Positions 51,356-61,617 of a stretch of 64,000 bases of DNA are shown here, piece after piece. Both the position numbers and the translations under genes were made by a program. The notes below the pieces were generated by a model. That model was not told where the DNA came from, made no database searches, and saw only the letters and a list, made by a program, of their open reading frames with translations. The stretch comes from Anaerolineae bacterium (GTDB lineage: Bacteria; Chloroflexota; Anaerolineae; Aggregatilineales; Phototrophicaceae): the NCBI GenBank assembly GCA_022822305.1, contig JAJEBY010000016.1, positions 62,001-126,000 on the forward strand, written 5' to 3'. Every line of letters starts with the position of its first letter. The stretch's first letter is position 1.

Positions 51356-53422
51356 ATGAAAGAATATCAGTCGGAGAACATTAGAAACGTCGCTTTAGCC
51401 GGGCACCAAAGCTGTGGAAAGACCTCATTGGTGGAGGCGCTGCTTCATTGCAGTGGCGCGACCACTCGGCTGGGCCACATTTCCGAAGGAAATATGGTAT
51501 CGGATTGGGAAGATGAGGAAAAAGAACGCGGACTATCGCTGTCCACATCTTTGGTGCCAATCGAATACGAAGATACTAAGATTAATATACTGGATCCGCC
51601 CGGTTTCACAGATTTCCAGGGCGAACTCAAAAACGCCATTTGCGCCGCGGATTCGGTGGTCGTGGTGGTAGACGCCGTATCCGGTGTTGAAGTGGGTACC
51701 GAATTGGCATGGGAGTATGCGCGGGCCCATGAACAGCCGATCATCGTCGTCATCAATAAGATGGACCGTGACAACGCCAACTTTGAGGAAGTGCTCGATC
51801 AACTGCGCGGGCAATTTGGCGATTACAAGTTTGTTCCGGTGATGTTGCCGCTTGGCAGCGGGGCGGATTTCAAAGGCGTGGCAAACGCGCTGAACCAGAA
51901 AGCGCTGTTGGGCGCCGGTGAACAGCGCTCCGATTTGCCGGACGAACATGCCGATGCGCTGGAAGAGGCGCATATGGAATTGATGGAAGCCGCCGCTGAA
52001 GCCGATGACGAGTTGCTGGAAAAGTATTTCGAGGAAGAAACGCTTTCTTCTGATGAGATACGCGACGGGATGCGAAAGGCCTCGCGCTCGCCCGACCTAA
52101 AGACTGTGCCGGTATTCGCGACATCGGCTACAGAAAATATCGGGACCGTCCCGCTCATGGAAGCGTTGACCGCTTATACTACCGCGCCGACTGAGCGGCA
52201 GGTCAACGTATGGCTCGGTGAAGAAGCGGGTGTTCTGGAGGCGCCGCAAAGCGACGAGGGACCGTTGGCTACGTATGTATTCAAAACGCTAAACGATCGT
52301 TTTGTCGGTACACTGAACTATTTCCGCATTTTCTCCGGCACGATTTCCAGCGACGGACGCTATCACAACGCCAATAGCGGCGCGTCAGAACGATTCAACT
52401 CGCTTTTCGTCATGCGCGGCAAGGAACAGTTGCCGGCCACGGTATTGCACGCTGGCGATATTGGGGTCGTTGCCAAGTTGAACGAGACCAAGACTGGCGA
52501 TACTTTTGTGGATGCCGGCAGCGCCATCCGTGTGACTGCTCCAGACTTTCCGGCGCCTTTGTACATGGTGGCGGTCTCGCCGCGAGCGCAAGCTGACAGC
52601 GCCAAGATGGGGCCAACGCTATCCAATCTTTGCGACGCCGACCCGACCCTGCGCTGGCGTCAAGATTCGGACACGCGCCAGACCGTTTTGGAAGGCATGG
52701 GACAGATTCATCTCGATGTCACCTTGAAACGCGCCGAATCACTCGGCGTCAATATTGATACGGACATGCCCAAGGTGCCATATCGAGAGACGATAACCGG
52801 CAACGCCGAATCGAGCTATACTCACAAAAAACAGACCGGCGGCGCCGGGCAATACGGGCGAGTCGACCTCAAGGTCGAGCCATCGGGAGAGAACTTTGAA
52901 TTTGAGTCGTCGGTGTTTGGCGGCGCGATATCTCAGCAGTTTGTGTCATCCACCGAAAAGGGCATCCGCGCGGTGCTCGCCGATGGCGTGATCGCCGGAT
53001 ATCCGGTTGAACGGGTCAAGGTCAACGTCTTTGACGGCAAGGAGCACCCGGTCGATTCGAAAGACATCGCCTTTCAAATTGCGGGACGAGAGGCTTTCCG
53101 GGCCGCCTTCCGCAAGGCGAAACCGGTTTTGCTTGAGCCGATCATGGATGTCAAGATCGTCGTGCCGGAAACCATGATGGGCGACATCATGAGCGACCTG
53201 AATACGCGTCGCGGTCGCGTTCAGGGCATGGATACGGTTGGCATCAAGAGTGTGGTGACGGCCGAAGTGCCTCTGGCGGAGATGCTGAGATACGGAAACG
53301 ATTTGCGCTCAATGACCGGAGGACGCGGCATCTATACCATGCTGTTCAATCGCTATGACCGTGTGCCGTCCTATGTGCAGGATGAATTGGTGGCTCACGC
53401 CGCTGCGGCTGTGGAACAGTAG
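51356..53422 (+). CDS. Elongation factor G-like GTPase (EF-G paralogue)
   Basis: 688-residue translational GTPase with the full EF-G domain order, but of the divergent EF-G2-like group. P-loop 'AGHQSCGKTS', switch I end 'RGLSLSTS' instead of 'RGITI', and 'DPPGFTDF' where canonical EF-G has 'DTPGHVDF', so the GTP-activating His is Phe. 'INKMDRDNA' is normal. Domain IV starts near 'KVPYRETI' and contains 'TGGAGQYGRV'. The start ATG 51356 follows GGAGG by 10 bases; the upstream TTG is rejected. Proteins of this group may act in ribosome recycling, be poor translocases or have a special role. Strong own promoter. Confidence 0.9.
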   Translation: MKEYQSENIRNVALAGHQSCGKTSLVEALLHCSGATTRLGHISEGNMVSDWEDEEKERGLSLSTSLVPIEYEDTKINILDPPGFTDFQGELKNAICAADSVVVVVDAVSGVEVGTELAWEYARAHEQPIIVVINKMDRDNANFEEVLDQLRGQFGDYKFVPVMLPLGSGADFKGVANALNQKALLGAGEQRSDLPDEHADALEEAHMELMEAAAEADDELLEKYFEEETLSSDEIRDGMRKASRSPDLKTVPVFATSATENIGTVPLMEALTAYTTAPTERQVNVWLGEEAGVLEAPQSDEGPLATYVFKTLNDRFVGTLNYFRIFSGTISSDGRYHNANSGASERFNSLFVMRGKEQLPATVLHAGDIGVVAKLNETKTGDTFVDAGSAIRVTAPDFPAPLYMVAVSPRAQADSAKMGPTLSNLCDADPTLRWRQDSDTRQTVLEGMGQIHLDVTLKRAESLGVNIDTDMPKVPYRETITGNAESSYTHKKQTGGAGQYGRVDLKVEPSGENFEFESSVFGGAISQQFVSSTEKGIRAVLADGVIAGYPVERVKVNVFDGKEHPVDSKDIAFQIAGREAFRAAFRKAKPVLLEPIMDVKIVVPETMMGDIMSDLNTRRGRVQGMDTVGIKSVVTAEVPLAEMLRYGNDLRSMTGGRGIYTMLFNRYDRVPSYVQDELVAHAAAAVEQ

Positions 53423-53441
53423 CAGCGACGAAGAAAGCGGG

Positions 53442-53463
53442 CGAGGCGGGGCGCCCCGCCTCG
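53442..53463. terminator. Perfect GC palindrome between convergent genes
   Basis: 22-base perfect palindrome (cgaggcggggc / gccccgcctcg) filling the 45-base gap between the EF-G-like gene and ftsH, both of which end here. There is no T-run. It probably works as a two-way terminator or transcription roadblock. Confidence 0.55.
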
Positions 53464-53467
53464 TGGC

Positions 53468-55489
53468 TCAGGTTTCCAATTCCAGGTCTTCTTCTTCTTT
53501 GGAATCCGAGCCGTTGTGTTCGGCGCCCTGCGGTTCGCGCAGGTGTTGGGCGACGGACTTGGGAACGATGTCTTCGGTGTCGTCTTCCAGGTCCAGGATG
53601 CGCAGGATTTCTTCGCGTTCCACGGTCTCTTTCTCCAAGAGCGCCTGCGCCAGGATGTCCAGCTCTTCGCGGTGATCTTCGAGCAGTTCGCGCGTTTGCT
53701 GATAAGCGACATCGATAAAGCGCTTGATCTCGGCATCGAGCTTGGAAGCGGTGTCGTCACTATAGTCGCGCCCGCTGGCGATCGCGTAACCCAGGAAGGG
53801 CTGCTCGGAATCATCGCCATAGTTGACCATGCCCACCGAATCGCTCATGCCGAACATCTTGACCATGCGGCGGGCGATCTGGGTCACTTGTTGGATATCG
53901 TTGGCGGCGCCGGTGGTCACATCATCGAAGACGATTTCTTCGGCGATGCGTCCGGCCAATCCCACGCGTATGAAAGCTTCCAGCTGCTTGCGCGACTGAT
54001 GAAGCGAGTCGTCCTTGGGCAGATAAAAGGCGACGCCTAGGGCGCGTCCACGCGGGATGATGGTGGTTTTGAGCAGAGCCATGGCATCGGGAATCAGAAA
54101 CGATACCAGCGCGTGCCCGGCCTCGTGATAGGCGGTGATGCGACGGTCTTTCTCGTTGGACAACGGCGGCCGCTTCGTGCCCAGGCGAATGCGCTCGTAG
54201 GCGGTGGTGAAATCCGACATGGTGATCAGGCGGCGATCGAAACGGGCCGCGTGCATCGCGGCTTCGTTGGCCAGGTTGGCGATATCGGCGCCGGAAAAGC
54301 CGATGGTGGCGCGCGCCATCGATTCCAACTCGACATTGTTCGCCAAGGGTTTGTTCTTGGTATGAATCTTGAGGATATCCAGCCGTCCCTTGACATCGGG
54401 CAGTTCAACGGTGATTTGCCGGTCGAAGCGACCCGGCCGCAGCAAGGCGGGATCAAGCACATCGGGACGATTGGTGGCTGCGATCATCACAATGTTGGTG
54501 TCGTTGTCGAAGCCGTCCATCTCGGATAGCAGCTGATTGAGCGTCTGCTCGCGTTCGTCGTGACCGCCGCCCAATCCGGTGCCGCGCCGGCGGCCGACGG
54601 CGTCAATCTCGTCTACAAAGATTATGGCGGGCGCGTTGTCTTTGGCGCGCTTGAAAAGATCACGCACGCGCGATGCGCCGACGCCGACAAACATCTCGAC
54701 GAACTCGGATGCGGCGATGCTGAAAAATGCGACGTTGGCTTCACCCGCGACCGCCCGCGCCATCAGGGTCTTGCCCGTGCCTGGCGGGCCGATGAGCAAA
54801 ACGCCGCGGGGCACCTTGGCGCCGACCTTGACATATTTCTCCGGCTGCTTGAGGAAATCCACCACCTCTTCCAGTTCCAGCTTGGCGGCGTCTTGTCCGG
54901 CGACATCTTCAAACTGGATGGCGGGCATCTCCGGCGACTTCTGCCTGGCCTGAGATTGCCCGAAGGAGAAAATGCCATTCATCTGTCCCTGAGCTCGCCT
55001 GCCCATCCAGACGAAGAAACCGATGATAAGCACCAGCGGCAGGAAGTTGACGATCAGCGAGAGCAAGAGTGAAGGCCGATCGGGTGTGGCGCGGATGATG
55101 ATATCCTGGCCCTTCGCGAGCTCTCGCAATTCTTCGCCGCCGCCCGGCGGCACATTGGCGTTAAATCGACTGACGTTCTGCGTGCGGCCGGAGACATTCG
55201 AGACAATGACGCTGTTGACAAATTGGCCGGTCACGCCGGTTTCGCCCTGGAAATCCAGCAAGGAAACGTTGAACTGGCGAACTTGATCGTAGACGACGGA
55301 ATAGGCGATCTCTGGCGTCGACGAAAAGCCGCCGAACAAACCAGGTGAACTGAGCAGCGCCAGCAGCATCACCAGGACCAACAGACCGGGCGAAATCCAC
55401 TTTCGCCAATTCGGCGGACGCTGCGGCGGACGAAAGTTGTTGCCCTCGTCTCGATCCTCTTCGTTATCGTTGTTTTCCCAAAACTGCAT
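53468..55489 (-). CDS. ftsH: ATP-dependent zinc metalloprotease FtsH
   Basis: 673-residue membrane AAA protease degrading damaged and short-lived membrane and soluble proteins. There are two membrane helices (about residues 33-52 and 150-168) flanking an external domain. The AAA module has Walker A '[16 protein letters not shown]', Walker B '[11 protein letters not shown]', the pore-loop '[17 protein letters not shown]' and the second region of homology '[20 protein letters not shown]'. The zinc site is 'HEAGH' with the third ligand in 'TGAANDIQQ'. An acidic N-terminus (residues 4-17) and an acidic tail are extra. A perfect TATAAT lies at 55528-55533. Confidence 0.97.
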   Translation of the reverse strand: MQFWENNDNEEDRDEGNNFRPPQRPPNWRKWISPGLLVLVMLLALLSSPGLFGGFSSTPEIAYSVVYDQVRQFNVSLLDFQGETGVTGQFVNSVIVSNVSGRTQNVSRFNANVPPGGGEELRELAKGQDIIIRATPDRPSLLLSLIVNFLPLVLIIGFFVWMGRRAQGQMNGIFSFGQSQARQKSPEMPAIQFEDVAGQDAAKLELEEVVDFLKQPEKYVKVGAKVPRGVLLIGPPGTGKTLMARAVAGEANVAFFSIAASEFVEMFVGVGASRVRDLFKRAKDNAPAIIFVDEIDAVGRRRGTGLGGGHDEREQTLNQLLSEMDGFDNDTNIVMIAATNRPDVLDPALLRPGRFDRQITVELPDVKGRLDILKIHTKNKPLANNVELESMARATIGFSGADIANLANEAAMHAARFDRRLITMSDFTTAYERIRLGTKRPPLSNEKDRRITAYHEAGHALVSFLIPDAMALLKTTIIPRGRALGVAFYLPKDDSLHQSRKQLEAFIRVGLAGRIAEEIVFDDVTTGAANDIQQVTQIARRMVKMFGMSDSVGMVNYGDDSEQPFLGYAIASGRDYSDDTASKLDAEIKRFIDVAYQQTRELLEDHREELDILAQALLEKETVEREEILRILDLEDDTEDIVPKSVAQHLREPQGAEHNGSDSKEEEDLELET

Positions 55490-55787
55490 GGGTTGATTTG
55501 ACTTTCGACAAGTGGTCGTATACGTGAATTATAGCCTATCCGAGGCCGGATTTATGCAAGACATTTCTTAGAAATGCGCTCACAAAGCCAATCCCAGTGC
55601 CTATATTACCACAATAGCGCGCCATTTGCGGAGTACGCCGCTGCAATTGCCAGCGGCAGGCCATCCACCGTATGCGCAGCATGGAGATGCAGAATCATCC
55701 TAAATCCAACTTCTCAACAAGTGATTGTCCGTTATGCTTAAGGACAGACGGATGTGATGCCTTCGCCAAATTCCAACGAGAGTACAG
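55490..55787. other. Divergent intergenic region, ftsH / DUF255 gene
   Basis: 298 bases without a supported gene. On the minus strand a TATAAT (plus coordinates 55528-55533) serves ftsH; the -35 is poor. A 7-pair hairpin (55637-55643 / 55651-55657, gccgctg / cagcggc) lies in the middle. No clear promoter for the plus-strand gene was identified. Confidence 0.5.
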
Positions 55788-57860
55788 ATGAATCAGTTGC
55801 AGCACGAGAGCAGCCCATACTTGCTACAGCACGCGGACAATCCGGTAGATTGGCATCCCTGGGGCGAGGCGGCATTTCGCATCGCCCGCGAACGGGATAT
55901 GCCGGTGCTGCTCAGTGTGGGTTACAGCGCCTGCCACTGGTGCCACGTGATGGCGCATGAGAGTTTCGAGGACGACGAGACGGCCGCCATGATGAACGCG
56001 CTCTTTGTGAATATCAAGGTTGACCGAGAAGAACGTCCCGATGTCGATGACATTTATATGCAGGCGGTGCAGGCGATTTCCGGGCACGGCGGCTGGCCGA
56101 TGACAGTTTTTTTGCTTCCGGACGGCCGTCCCTTTTATGGCGGAACCTATTATCCCAAAGTCCGCCGCGGCGGCATGCCATCCTTTACGCAGCTGATGGG
56201 CGCCATCCACGATGCCTATCGCAATCGGCGCGATGTGCTGGAACAGCAAGCCGACAATCTGCATCAAGCATTGAATCGCGATGTGCTCGGCATTGGCCGT
56301 GATGACGATAGCGGCTTGACGCCGACTCTGCTGGACGAAGCGGCGGAACGATTGATGGCCAATATCGACCGTGAGCATGGCGGATTCGGCGGCGCTCCCA
56401 AGTTTCCCAATCCGATTAGCCTGGAATACTTGCTGCGCTATCACACGCGCACAGGCAACACGGAAGCGTTGCAGCTGGTGGAATTGACATTAGACAAGAT
56501 GGCGCGCGGCGGCATCTATGATCAAGTAGGCGGCGGCTTTGCTCGTTACAGTGTTGACGCGCGCTGGCTGGTACCGCATTTTGAGAAGATGCTGTATGAC
56601 AACGCGCAATTGAGCCGACTCTATCTGCATGCCTGGCAGATCACCGGAGAGGCATTCTACCGCTCGATCGCTGAAGAGATTTACGATTACATCCTGCGTG
56701 AGATGTGGTCCCACGCGGGCGGATTCTATAGCGCAACCGATGCAGACAGCGAAGGCGAAGAGGGCAAGTTCTTCGTATGGACGATTGACGAAGTAGAGGA
56801 AGCGCTGGCCCCGTTGGTCGAAGATTTGCCGGACGCAGTGGATATCGCCGTGACGACGTTTGGCATGTCCTGGTCGGGCAACTTCGAGGGATCCAACATA
56901 TTGCATTTGCCGCAAGACTCGAGAATTGTCGCTGATCAGCTGGGCATGTCGGTCACCGCATTTGACGCGGCGCTAACGTCCATCAAGGGGCGGCTGTATG
57001 CCGCGCGGACGCAGAGGATTGCGCCCGGTCTCGATGACAAAGTCTTGACCTCGTGGAATGGCATGATGCTGGCCAGCCTGGCCGAAGCGGCGCGCGTCCT
57101 CGATCGTGAGGATTATCTGCAGGCGGCGGTGCGGGCAGGGGACTTCCTGCTGCGCGAGATGATCGACGAGCGCGGACGCTTGTATCGAACGCACAAGGAC
57201 GGACGCAGCAAACTCAATGCCTATCTTGAAGATTACGCCAATCTGATTGATGCGCTGCTGGAACTTTACCAATCGACATTTGACGAGAAATGGTTTGTCG
57301 AGGCGCGGCGGCTGGCCGATATCGCCTTGCAGCATTTCCAGGCGAGTGAAGGCGGCTTTTACGATACCAGCGATGATCACGAGGCGCTGATCGTGCGTCC
57401 GCGCAATTTGCAGGACAACGTTACGCCCTCCGGCAACGCTATGATGGCGAAGCAGCTGCTGCGGCTGGCGGCCTATACCGGCGAGAATCGTTATGACGAG
57501 AGCGGCCGCGCCGTGCTCCAGATATTGACCGATGCCATGGGGCAGTATCCCCAAGCCTTTGCCGAAGCGCTCAACGCGACCGATATGGTGGTCGGCGGGA
57601 TAGTCGAAGTAGCGATGATCGGGACGCAAGCGTCCGACGAATCTTCCAAGATTCTGCGCCTGCTGCGACGGCAATTCCGACCCAATTTGATTGTTGCGAG
57701 CGCCCCTTGCGATGTTGATGAGCACGCGATCATACCGCTGCTGAGCTTCCGCCGAATGCTCGGCGACGAGACGACAGTTTATGTTTGCCGAAACTTTGCC
57801 TGTCGGTTGCCGGTAACGACAGCGGTGGACACCGCCACAGCGCTCGCTGAGTATGCTTGA
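55788..57860 (+). CDS. DUF255 thioredoxin-domain protein (YyaL/spermatogenesis-associated 20 family)
   Basis: 690-residue two-part protein. The N-terminal thioredoxin-like DUF255 domain (about 1-165) starts 'MNQLQHESSPYLLQHADNPVDW' and has the redox pair in 'SACHWCHVM'. The rest is an alpha/alpha-toroid resembling N-acylglucosamine epimerases and glycosidases, with 'GGIYDQVGGGFARYSVDARW', 'PHFEKMLYDNAQL' and 'KVLTSWNGMMLASLAEA'. The family is widespread and its biochemical role is not settled. The length is typical. The exonuclease gene starts 15 bases after its stop. Confidence 0.94.
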   Translation: MNQLQHESSPYLLQHADNPVDWHPWGEAAFRIARERDMPVLLSVGYSACHWCHVMAHESFEDDETAAMMNALFVNIKVDREERPDVDDIYMQAVQAISGHGGWPMTVFLLPDGRPFYGGTYYPKVRRGGMPSFTQLMGAIHDAYRNRRDVLEQQADNLHQALNRDVLGIGRDDDSGLTPTLLDEAAERLMANIDREHGGFGGAPKFPNPISLEYLLRYHTRTGNTEALQLVELTLDKMARGGIYDQVGGGFARYSVDARWLVPHFEKMLYDNAQLSRLYLHAWQITGEAFYRSIAEEIYDYILREMWSHAGGFYSATDADSEGEEGKFFVWTIDEVEEALAPLVEDLPDAVDIAVTTFGMSWSGNFEGSNILHLPQDSRIVADQLGMSVTAFDAALTSIKGRLYAARTQRIAPGLDDKVLTSWNGMMLASLAEAARVLDREDYLQAAVRAGDFLLREMIDERGRLYRTHKDGRSKLNAYLEDYANLIDALLELYQSTFDEKWFVEARRLADIALQHFQASEGGFYDTSDDHEALIVRPRNLQDNVTPSGNAMMAKQLLRLAAYTGENRYDESGRAVLQILTDAMGQYPQAFAEALNATDMVVGGIVEVAMIGTQASDESSKILRLLRRQFRPNLIVASAPCDVDEHAIIPLLSFRRMLGDETTVYVCRNFACRLPVTTAVDTATALAEYA

Positions 57861-57875
57861 GCCGGCGCTAGATCG

Positions 57876-58454
57876 ATGCCCAGCCGACGCGACATAGTCC
57901 TGGTGGTAGATGTCGAAGCGACCTGCTGGGATGTCAAACCGCCGCCAGATGGCCAGATCAACGAAATCATCGAAATCGGCTTCTGCTTCTACGACATTGC
58001 CAGCGACGAACTCAAGGACAAGCGCAGCCTTCTGATCAAACCGACCGTCTCAGACATCAGCCCCTATTGCACGCGATTGACTTCGCTCACGCCCCAGATG
58101 ATTGCGGCTGACGGTATTGATTTCGCGTCGGCTTGCCGGATGCTCGTCGAAGATTATCAAGCCCGGAATTATCTTTGGGCGAGCTGGGGCGGCTACGATC
58201 GGAAGATCTTTCGGCGTCAATGTCGTCGGCTCGGGGTCAGTTATCCATTTGGCAAAAGGCACATGAACGTGAAATCAGTCTTTGCAAGCTGCCACGGCGG
58301 TCAGCGCCTTGGCATGACCCGCGCGCTGGAATTGGCGGGCATGGAATTGCTGGGCAAGCATCATCGCGGCCATGACGACGCCTGGAATATCGCGCGCTTG
58401 CTGCAGTACCTGGTTCGCAGATTCGGACGCGATCTAGTCGGTCGGCAGTGGTGA
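57876..58454 (+). CDS. ERI1-like DEDDh 3'-5' exonuclease
   Basis: 192-residue exonuclease of the DEDDh class. Motif I is 'VVDVEATCWD' (Asp, Glu), motif II includes the Asp in 'WGGYDRKIF', and motif III is 'HHRGHDDAWNIARLL' with the general-base His and last Asp. The layout matches the ERI1/KapD group, which trims RNA or DNA 3' ends. Its stop overlaps the next start by one base (TGATG), so it is coupled to the DUF4304-like gene. Confidence 0.9.
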   Translation: MPSRRDIVLVVDVEATCWDVKPPPDGQINEIIEIGFCFYDIASDELKDKRSLLIKPTVSDISPYCTRLTSLTPQMIAADGIDFASACRMLVEDYQARNYLWASWGGYDRKIFRRQCRRLGVSYPFGKRHMNVKSVFASCHGGQRLGMTRALELAGMELLGKHHRGHDDAWNIARLLQYLVRRFGRDLVGRQW

Positions 58455-58912
58455 TGGTTCAGGAACGTCAAGCGGGCCAGGATTACTTTCGCGCCTTGCT
58501 GCGTACCGTGATCGGGCAAGCGCTTGACGCCGCCGGATACCATTTGCAGCGGACGCCTTTGCAGTGGGCGGGCGGGCGATACCGCTTCGTCAAGACTTTC
58601 GCCGACCGATCACAAGCATGGATCGACTTTCAGGTGCTGGTCTATAACGAGACCGAGTGGTCTTCAGGCGGCTCGTCGCGCTTTACCGTTAATCTGGGCC
58701 GAATCACGAGCGGCGATTCGCAGGTCGTCAGGCGCAGCCTCAGTCAACTGGTGGTCGAAGATTTCGGCGTCGGGATTTTGCCGTCAGCAGATCATTGGTG
58801 GAGCTATCGCGATACCGATACTTTGGCGCAGGGTCTGGCCGAAGCCGGGCATTTGATTGTCGGTTACGGCATGCCGTGGCTGGCCGGAGCGCTGGAGCCA
58901 CCGTCAAAATGA
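58454..58912 (+). CDS. DUF4304-like hypothetical protein
   Basis: 152-residue protein. The pattern 'FRALLRTVIGQALDAAGY', then 'YRFVKTFADRSQAWIDFQVL' and 'RFTVNLG' resembles DUF4304, a small domain of unknown function often found as a single-domain protein. The ATG at 58454 overlaps the exonuclease stop; GTG codons just upstream are possible starts too. No catalytic residues stand out. Coupling to an exonuclease suggests a joint role, which is inference. Confidence 0.75.
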   Translation: MVQERQAGQDYFRALLRTVIGQALDAAGYHLQRTPLQWAGGRYRFVKTFADRSQAWIDFQVLVYNETEWSSGGSSRFTVNLGRITSGDSQVVRRSLSQLVVEDFGVGILPSADHWWSYRDTDTLAQGLAEAGHLIVGYGMPWLAGALEPPSK

Positions 58913-58929
58913 TAATGCGCTCAGCTTGC

Positions 58930-58958
58930 TTGACATTATAAGGCTGAATTCGTACCAT
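58930..58958 (+). promoter_or_regulatory. Promoter of the lytic transglycosylase gene
   Basis: TTGACA (58930-58935), 17 bases, TACCAT (58953-58958): perfect -35, ideal spacing, 4 of 6 at -10. The start codon follows 34 bases downstream. Confidence 0.55.
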
Positions 58959-58992
58959 GCTTGCCGAGCAAAGTTCCTGAGGACGGGTCTAT

Positions 58993-61437
58993 ATGCGCCT
59001 GCTACGTATCGCGAGCCTGTTGTCATTTGCGCTGCTAAGCGCCTGCAATTTCAGCCAGGAGACCTTGCCGGCTGCCACCCCTAACGAGAACAATATCATT
59101 TATGTGACGGCCACGCCGCCCGTTGCTGAGGCGCAAGCCGCGCCAACTGAGGCCGCTCCATCAATTCCGCCGACGGCCACAATCGAACCGGCGCTCCTGA
59201 TTCAATTGGGTGACAACTTCATGCGCAATGGTTATCTGGAAGATGCGGCCGGCATGTATCGCACGCTGCTTGACCAGGGACTATCGACCGATGGCGGCTA
59301 CCGCGCTTTGGCCGCATTCAGATTGGGTCAAGTTGCCTTGCGCGATGGCTATTTCCAGCAAGCGTTTGATGCCTTCTATCAACTGTTGTCAGAGTTTCCC
59401 GAAAGCGCCTTCGTGCCGCAAGCCTATTTTTTGCGCGGCGACGCGCGGCTTGGCCTCGCGCAATGGGGCGAGGCTGTAAGTGACTTTCAGCAATATCTGT
59501 CGCAGCGTCCCGCTTTGATCGACAGCTACGTCTATGAACGGATCGCCGACGCCCAAGTTGCCTTGGGACAAACCGCTGCCGCTTTGCAAAACTATGAGCT
59601 TGCCATCAATGCCAAACGCTCCAAGGTGCCGCTCTTGGTATTGCGGGAGAAGCTGGCGGGCATCTATATCAGTTTGTCGCGGGCCGAGGATGCGGTTGCG
59701 CAGTATGACGCGATTCTGTCTGTGGCGCGCAATGCTCCGTACCGCGCCTACATCGCCTTTGCCGCCGCGCAAGCCTTGCTAGAGGCCGGCATTAAGGATA
59801 GCGGGTTGGCGCGCATGCAACAGGTATTTGACAATTATTCGGAGACGGCTGTCGCCTATGACGCGCTGAAATATCTCGCCGCCGAAGGTGTGACCTACGA
59901 TGGATTCCTGCGGGGCAAGAGCGCTTACATCGCAGGGGATTATGCGGCCGTTATCGATGCTTTCAACGCCTTTACCAGCTCGCATCTGCTGGCGGAGATT
60001 CCGGCCGAGCTGCATCTGCTGCTGGGACGCGCCTATCGCCAGATTGGCAACGCCGATGCAGCCATGGTCGCTTTTCAAACGGTGGTCGACCAATATCCGC
60101 AAGATCCGCTCTTCGGCGACGCGTTATTGGAGCGGGGGCGCACGCGTTTTCTGGCTGGCGACAGTCCAGCCGCGATACAGATCTATTTGGCAATCGCGGA
60201 CAATTATGACTATCTGGCCGATGCGGCGGGCGAGGCGCTCTGGCGCGCGGGATATCTCTATGGCACCAGTGGCGATTCGACGCGTTCGCGCGAGGTATTC
60301 ACGCGTCTGGCCGATGCCTATCCCCGTCACGAACTCACAACCAATGGATTGTTCATCGCGGCATCGGCAGCGGTTCGCGATGAGCAGTGGGCGGTCGCGG
60401 AAAACCTCTACTCGCGCATCGCCACATTGTCCACTGGCGACGACCGCGCGGCGGCCTACTTGTGGGTCGGCCGACTGGCCAGCACGCGCGGCGATCAAGG
60501 CTTGGCTGACGAAGCTTTTCAGTTGGCGGCGTCGGCGGCGCCCGACAGCTATTTCGCGGCGCGCGCCGACGATTTCCGCATCGGACGGCAACCGCTGCAA
60601 CCGCCCGCGAGCATTCGCTTCAATTTCGACATCAACGCCGAGGTGAGCGCGGCCGAAGCGTGGCTGCGCCAGACCTTCTCGCTCGAGCAAAGTGGCGATC
60701 TTTGGCGTTTGTCCGATGCTCTGAATGTCGATCCGCACATGATCCGAGGGCGCGAATTACTTGAGGTTGGCGCGTTTGACGAAGCCGCGGTCGAATTTGG
60801 AACGTTGGTCAGTCAAGCGCGAGACCGGCGCGATGTGTTGGCCAGCTACCAACTGGCGATTCATTTGCGTGGATTAGGAGTGTATCGCGAGTCGATTATC
60901 GCCGCCGCGGACGTGATAATCGCGTCTAATACGGGTACGCTGCGGGCGCCGCGATTCATCGCTCGCATGCGATTTCCCGACTATTACATCGATCTGATAT
61001 CGCCGGTGGCGGAGGAACGAGGCATTGATCCATTGCTCATGCTGTCCTTAATTCGACAGGAGAGCTTGTTCAATACCAATGCCACGGCGGGCGCTGGAGA
61101 AAAGGGCTTGATGCAGGTGATTCCCAGCACGGCGCAGTATATCGCCGAGCAACTGAATTGGCCCGATTATCAACATAGCGATTTGTTTCGACCCTATGCC
61201 GGCGTGGCATTTGGGGCGTATTATATGGACGAGCAATTGGAGCTGTTTGATCAGAATCCGATTGTGGCGCTGGCGGCATACAACGCCGGTCCCGGACGCG
61301 CATACGACTGGAATCTGCTGTCGGGAGGGGACCCGGACCTTTTCATGACTACCATTACAATCGATTCGACGCGGCATTACGTACAATTCATTTATCGGAA
61401 TTACAATATCTATCGGGAGCTTTACGGCGCCAATTGA
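58993..61437 (+). CDS. TPR-containing lytic transglycosylase lipoprotein (Slt-like)
   Basis: 814-residue exported lipoprotein. The signal peptide ends in the lipobox 'LLSAC' with C18, followed by a low-complexity Pro/Thr/Ala linker including 'YVTATPP'. Residues about 60-640 are helical TPR-like repeats ('AYFLRGDARLGLAQWGEAVSD' and many similar). The C-terminal SLT domain (about 670-800) has the catalytic E690 in 'SLIRQESLF', then 'GAGEKGLMQVIPSTAQYIA' and 'ALAAYNAGPGRAYDW'. It cleaves peptidoglycan glycan strands, releasing anhydro-muropeptides. The long TPR part is like the ring of soluble Slt70. It implies a peptidoglycan wall in this organism. Confidence 0.93.
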   Translation: MRLLRIASLLSFALLSACNFSQETLPAATPNENNIIYVTATPPVAEAQAAPTEAAPSIPPTATIEPALLIQLGDNFMRNGYLEDAAGMYRTLLDQGLSTDGGYRALAAFRLGQVALRDGYFQQAFDAFYQLLSEFPESAFVPQAYFLRGDARLGLAQWGEAVSDFQQYLSQRPALIDSYVYERIADAQVALGQTAAALQNYELAINAKRSKVPLLVLREKLAGIYISLSRAEDAVAQYDAILSVARNAPYRAYIAFAAAQALLEAGIKDSGLARMQQVFDNYSETAVAYDALKYLAAEGVTYDGFLRGKSAYIAGDYAAVIDAFNAFTSSHLLAEIPAELHLLLGRAYRQIGNADAAMVAFQTVVDQYPQDPLFGDALLERGRTRFLAGDSPAAIQIYLAIADNYDYLADAAGEALWRAGYLYGTSGDSTRSREVFTRLADAYPRHELTTNGLFIAASAAVRDEQWAVAENLYSRIATLSTGDDRAAAYLWVGRLASTRGDQGLADEAFQLAASAAPDSYFAARADDFRIGRQPLQPPASIRFNFDINAEVSAAEAWLRQTFSLEQSGDLWRLSDALNVDPHMIRGRELLEVGAFDEAAVEFGTLVSQARDRRDVLASYQLAIHLRGLGVYRESIIAAADVIIASNTGTLRAPRFIARMRFPDYYIDLISPVAEERGIDPLLMLSLIRQESLFNTNATAGAGEKGLMQVIPSTAQYIAEQLNWPDYQHSDLFRPYAGVAFGAYYMDEQLELFDQNPIVALAAYNAGPGRAYDWNLLSGGDPDLFMTTITIDSTRHYVQFIYRNYNIYRELYGAN

Positions 61438-61617
61438 CAGTGGCGAAGGCGTCGATTCATCAAGGTTCAGCGTATAGAGTCGTGAAGACCTTTGGTTGTC
61501 GCCACATGAAGTCGCATCCTGGCCGCGCGTAGCGGGTTATCGACCAAGAGAAATGCAGATGACAGGCTGGTTCATTCATAACTGGCAGGCGCATTAACAG
61601 ATTGTGAAAGGGTGACG

